This document shows, piece by piece, positions 62,211 to 64,000 of a stretch of 64,000 nt of DNA. The stretch comes from Plasticicumulans lactativorans (GTDB lineage: Bacteria > Pseudomonadota > Gammaproteobacteria > Competibacterales > Competibacteraceae). The stretch lies in NCBI RefSeq assembly GCF_004341245.1, contig NZ_SLWY01000014.1, forward strand, positions 110,918 through 174,917, given 5' to 3'. The number at the start of each line of letters is the position of its first letter. Position 1 is the first letter of the stretch. The translations under genes and the position numbers were made by a program. The notes beneath the pieces are model-generated. The model saw only the letters and a list, made by a program, of their open reading frames with translations. It did no database searches and had not been told where the DNA came from.

Positions 62211-63581
62211 TCAGCCCCCGGCAGCCACGGGATGGCCGGTGCGCAGGCCGGGCTCCGATACCAGGGTGCGGGACGGCGCGGGGTGCTGAGGGCGCCCGAG
62301 CAGCGCCCGCCGCGTGCACACCACGGCGACCAGCACCACGAACAGCGGCAGCGTCTCCTCGTAGAGCGAGACGATCAGCAGGAACGCCATGAACAGCCCG
62401 ATGCTGCCGGCGAGTGCAGTGGCCTCGGCGGCGAGGTCGGCGCGTTCGCGCAGGGCCTTCGCCTGCTGCAGCGTCGCCCGCGCGCACAGCACGCCGAGCA
62501 GCAGGAACAGCGCGGTCGCCGGCAGGCCGGACTCGATGCTGAGCGACAGGTAGTAGTTGTCGACCGACACCCGTTCCGCATCGAGGTTGACGCCGGCGAC
62601 GTTCGCCGCCATGCGCGGACCGATGCCGAGCAGCGGGTGGGCGACGATGCTGCCGTAACCGCGCACCGCCTGTTCGAGCCGCGCCTGCGAACTGTCGGCC
62701 TCCTCGGCGCTCGCGCCGGTGACGATGCGCACGGCCTGGAACGCCACCGCGCCGGCCGCCAGCACCAGCGCGAGAATCAGCACCGCACCCTGCAGGCGGT
62801 GGGTGACGTCGGCGTGGCGCAACAGGCGGCGGGCGCCGGCAGCGACGCCGAACAGCACCGCCACGCCGAACAGCAGGATGCCGGCGCGCGAACCGGTGGC
62901 CCACAGGCACAGCACCAGCAGCGTCAGTGCCGCGCCGGCGAGCCACGGACGCCGCGCCGCGCCCCATTGCAGCGGCACCAGTAGGAGCGGCAGCAGCAGC
63001 ACCAGGTAATGCGCGAGCGACAGCGGGTTATAGAAGGTCGACTGCGCGCGGTAGGCGCCGCGCACCTTGGCGCGCAGCGCCTCGTCGAGGAAGCCGTCGC
63101 CCGTCGTGCCGGCGGGGATCAGCGCGGCGATCGGGTTGGCTTCGAGCAGGCGTTCGAGCAGCCCGAAAGCCGCGACCGCGGTGGCCGCGATCAGCAGCGT
63201 GCGCAGCACCCGCGCGATCTTGTGCGGCGCGGTCACGTAGTACAGCGTGGCGAAATAGAGCGTCAGCGCGGTGAGCGCGTCCGACACGGCGGTCTTCAGG
63301 GAAACGTCGACCTGCACGCTCGCCAGCGCGCTGAGCAGGCGCCAGGCGAGGAACAGCAGCAGCGTGAGCCAGATCGGCGCGTTGACCCGCAGCACATGCA
63401 GCACCCAGCGCCCGCGCACCCGCGACAGGCAGGCGTCGGCGGCGAGCATCAGCAGCAGCGCGATGAGCATCACGCGCTGGATGTTGAGCAGCCCCGCCCC
63501 GGAAAAGCGCAGCCCCAGGTAGACCGGGCAGAGCGGGAACAGGAACAGCACCGTTCGGTAGACGAGATCGTAAGGCTTCAT
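62211..63581 (-). CDS. O-antigen ligase/polymerase-like membrane protein
   Basis: A 456-residue polytopic membrane protein with the O-antigen ligase domain: LLVLCLWATGSRAGILLFGV is the signature helix, followed by the periplasmic loop with VRGYGSIVAHPLLGIGPRMA. It would polymerise or ligate repeat units at the periplasmic face. The ATG at 63581 opens the first helix; 30 codons further upstream are Arg-rich and unlikely. It is the first gene of the minus-strand half. An AT-rich patch at 63680-63750 should contain its promoter. Confidence 0.85.
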   Translation of the reverse strand: MKPYDLVYRTVLFLFPLCPVYLGLRFSGAGLLNIQRVMLIALLLMLAADACLSRVRGRWVLHVLRVNAPIWLTLLLFLAWRLLSALASVQVDVSLKTAVSDALTALTLYFATLYYVTAPHKIARVLRTLLIAATAVAAFGLLERLLEANPIAALIPAGTTGDGFLDEALRAKVRGAYRAQSTFYNPLSLAHYLVLLLPLLLVPLQWGAARRPWLAGAALTLLVLCLWATGSRAGILLFGVAVLFGVAAGARRLLRHADVTHRLQGAVLILALVLAAGAVAFQAVRIVTGASAEEADSSQARLEQAVRGYGSIVAHPLLGIGPRMAANVAGVNLDAERVSVDNYYLSLSIESGLPATALFLLLGVLCARATLQQAKALRERADLAAEATALAGSIGLFMAFLLIVSLYEETLPLFVVLVAVVCTRRALLGRPQHPAPSRTLVSEPGLRTGHPVAAGG

Positions 63582-63811
63582 CGCTGGAGATCCTGCGGAG
63601 CGGCACGCTGCGCGATGCCTTGCCGAATCAACCGCGCGCCGCCCGGCAGGGCGCATGGCGCGGTGCACCATCCGACCTTATCACCGGCATTTTTATTCCG
63701 ATAAATACAACTTGGTGTGCGCTATATGCGCTGACGGGTATAAAAGCGTGGATCGATGCTGCGGAAGAAGGCGTTGAGCCACGGCTTCAAGCCCTTCCCC
63801 CCTGGCCGAAG

Positions 63812-63913
63812 CCCTTCTCCCGTTGGGAGAAGGGTGGGGATGAGGGTTCCTTGGCTTTCAATGGTGTGCGTCGAAAAGCACCCTCACCCCTGCCCCTCTC
63901 CCAAGGGGAGAGC
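63812..63913. repeat. Family 2 composite repeat at the right edge
   Basis: CCCTTCTCCCGTTGGGAGAA is a hairpin followed by GTGGGGATGAGGGTTCC, with a second half CACCCTCACCCCTGCCCC and TCTCCCAAGGGGAGAG. It belongs to the same family as the copies at 41-45 kb, so the repeat is dispersed in this genome. No gene is supported from 63582 to the end of the window. Confidence 0.8.
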
Positions 63914-64000
63914 AACTGTCTTCGAAGTCAAGCGCTGATGGCCAAGTTGATGTGGCGCGCGGCATTCCAAGTTGTCTGATCCCGCAGCATCGCATTGAGG

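Overview
The window is GC-rich DNA (most genes have strongly G/C-ending codons) from a proteobacterium. A tripartite tricarboxylate transporter with its two-component system, yggX next to mutY, CorA, a penicillin-binding protein 5/6-type carboxypeptidase and an outer-membrane autotransporter remnant all indicate a Gram-negative beta- or gammaproteobacterium. The composite palindromic repeats at 41-45 kb and an Rpn/DUF4351 fragment lean slightly to the gamma side. I cannot name a genus.

Layout. (1) 0-18.6 kb is ordinary chromosome: a DMT transporter, a Nudix hydrolase, a nucleoside deoxyribosyltransferase-like protein, SMUG-type uracil-DNA glycosylase, an AbrB-type membrane protein, an ATPase/ankyrin fusion, tctABC with divergent tctDE, tRNA-Phe beside an integrase relic, yggX-mutY, a nucleotide-sugar-type SDR, a D,D-carboxypeptidase, a second DMT transporter, a cupin and corA. 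(2) 18.65-31.66 kb is an integrated element inserted in the 3' end of corA. It carries a tyrosine integrase, AlpA, a chain of small genes, a DUF927/Toprim-type primase-helicase, a zinc-type protein, a ProQ/FinO-domain protein and a serine resolvase. It also holds four copies of a GTGTGCCCT-rich module, one inside each unit of a perfect 945-bp tandem duplication. No capsid, portal, terminase or conjugation gene is visible, so it looks like a P4-like satellite or other integrative replicon. (3) 31.7-36.6 kb holds tRNA-Arg, an ECF sigma factor with a ferritin-like protein, a decayed autotransporter, a broken unknown gene pair and a MazEF-type toxin-antitoxin. (4) 36.7-41 kb is a molybdenum hydroxylase operon (2Fe-2S subunit, molybdopterin subunit, XdhC, MobA/MocA-like). 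(5) 41-45.5 kb is dominated by composite inverted repeats around an SLC13-type permease; one repeat has cut a VapC toxin gene. (6) 45.8-63.6 kb is a polysaccharide locus in two converging halves. The plus half has rfbA, rfbB, flippase, sulfotransferase, polymerase, glycosyltransferase, epimerase, sulfotransferase and glycosyltransferase. The minus half has an O-antigen ligase-like protein, flippase, pyruvyltransferase, GH5, glycosyltransferase and GH5.

How it works together. The polysaccharide locus appears able to build, export, polymerise and trim a sulfated and possibly pyruvylated surface or exopolysaccharide; rfbC and rfbD are not in the window. Two AT-rich patches (about 48.1-52.03 kb and 56.1-57.3 kb) with borders inside genes show that it is a mosaic. 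In the island, transcription of the AlpA-to-ProQ block crosses a leader with a strong intrinsic terminator, which resembles the termination-based control of phage P4. The GTGTGCCCT modules are reasonable candidates for origin iterons.
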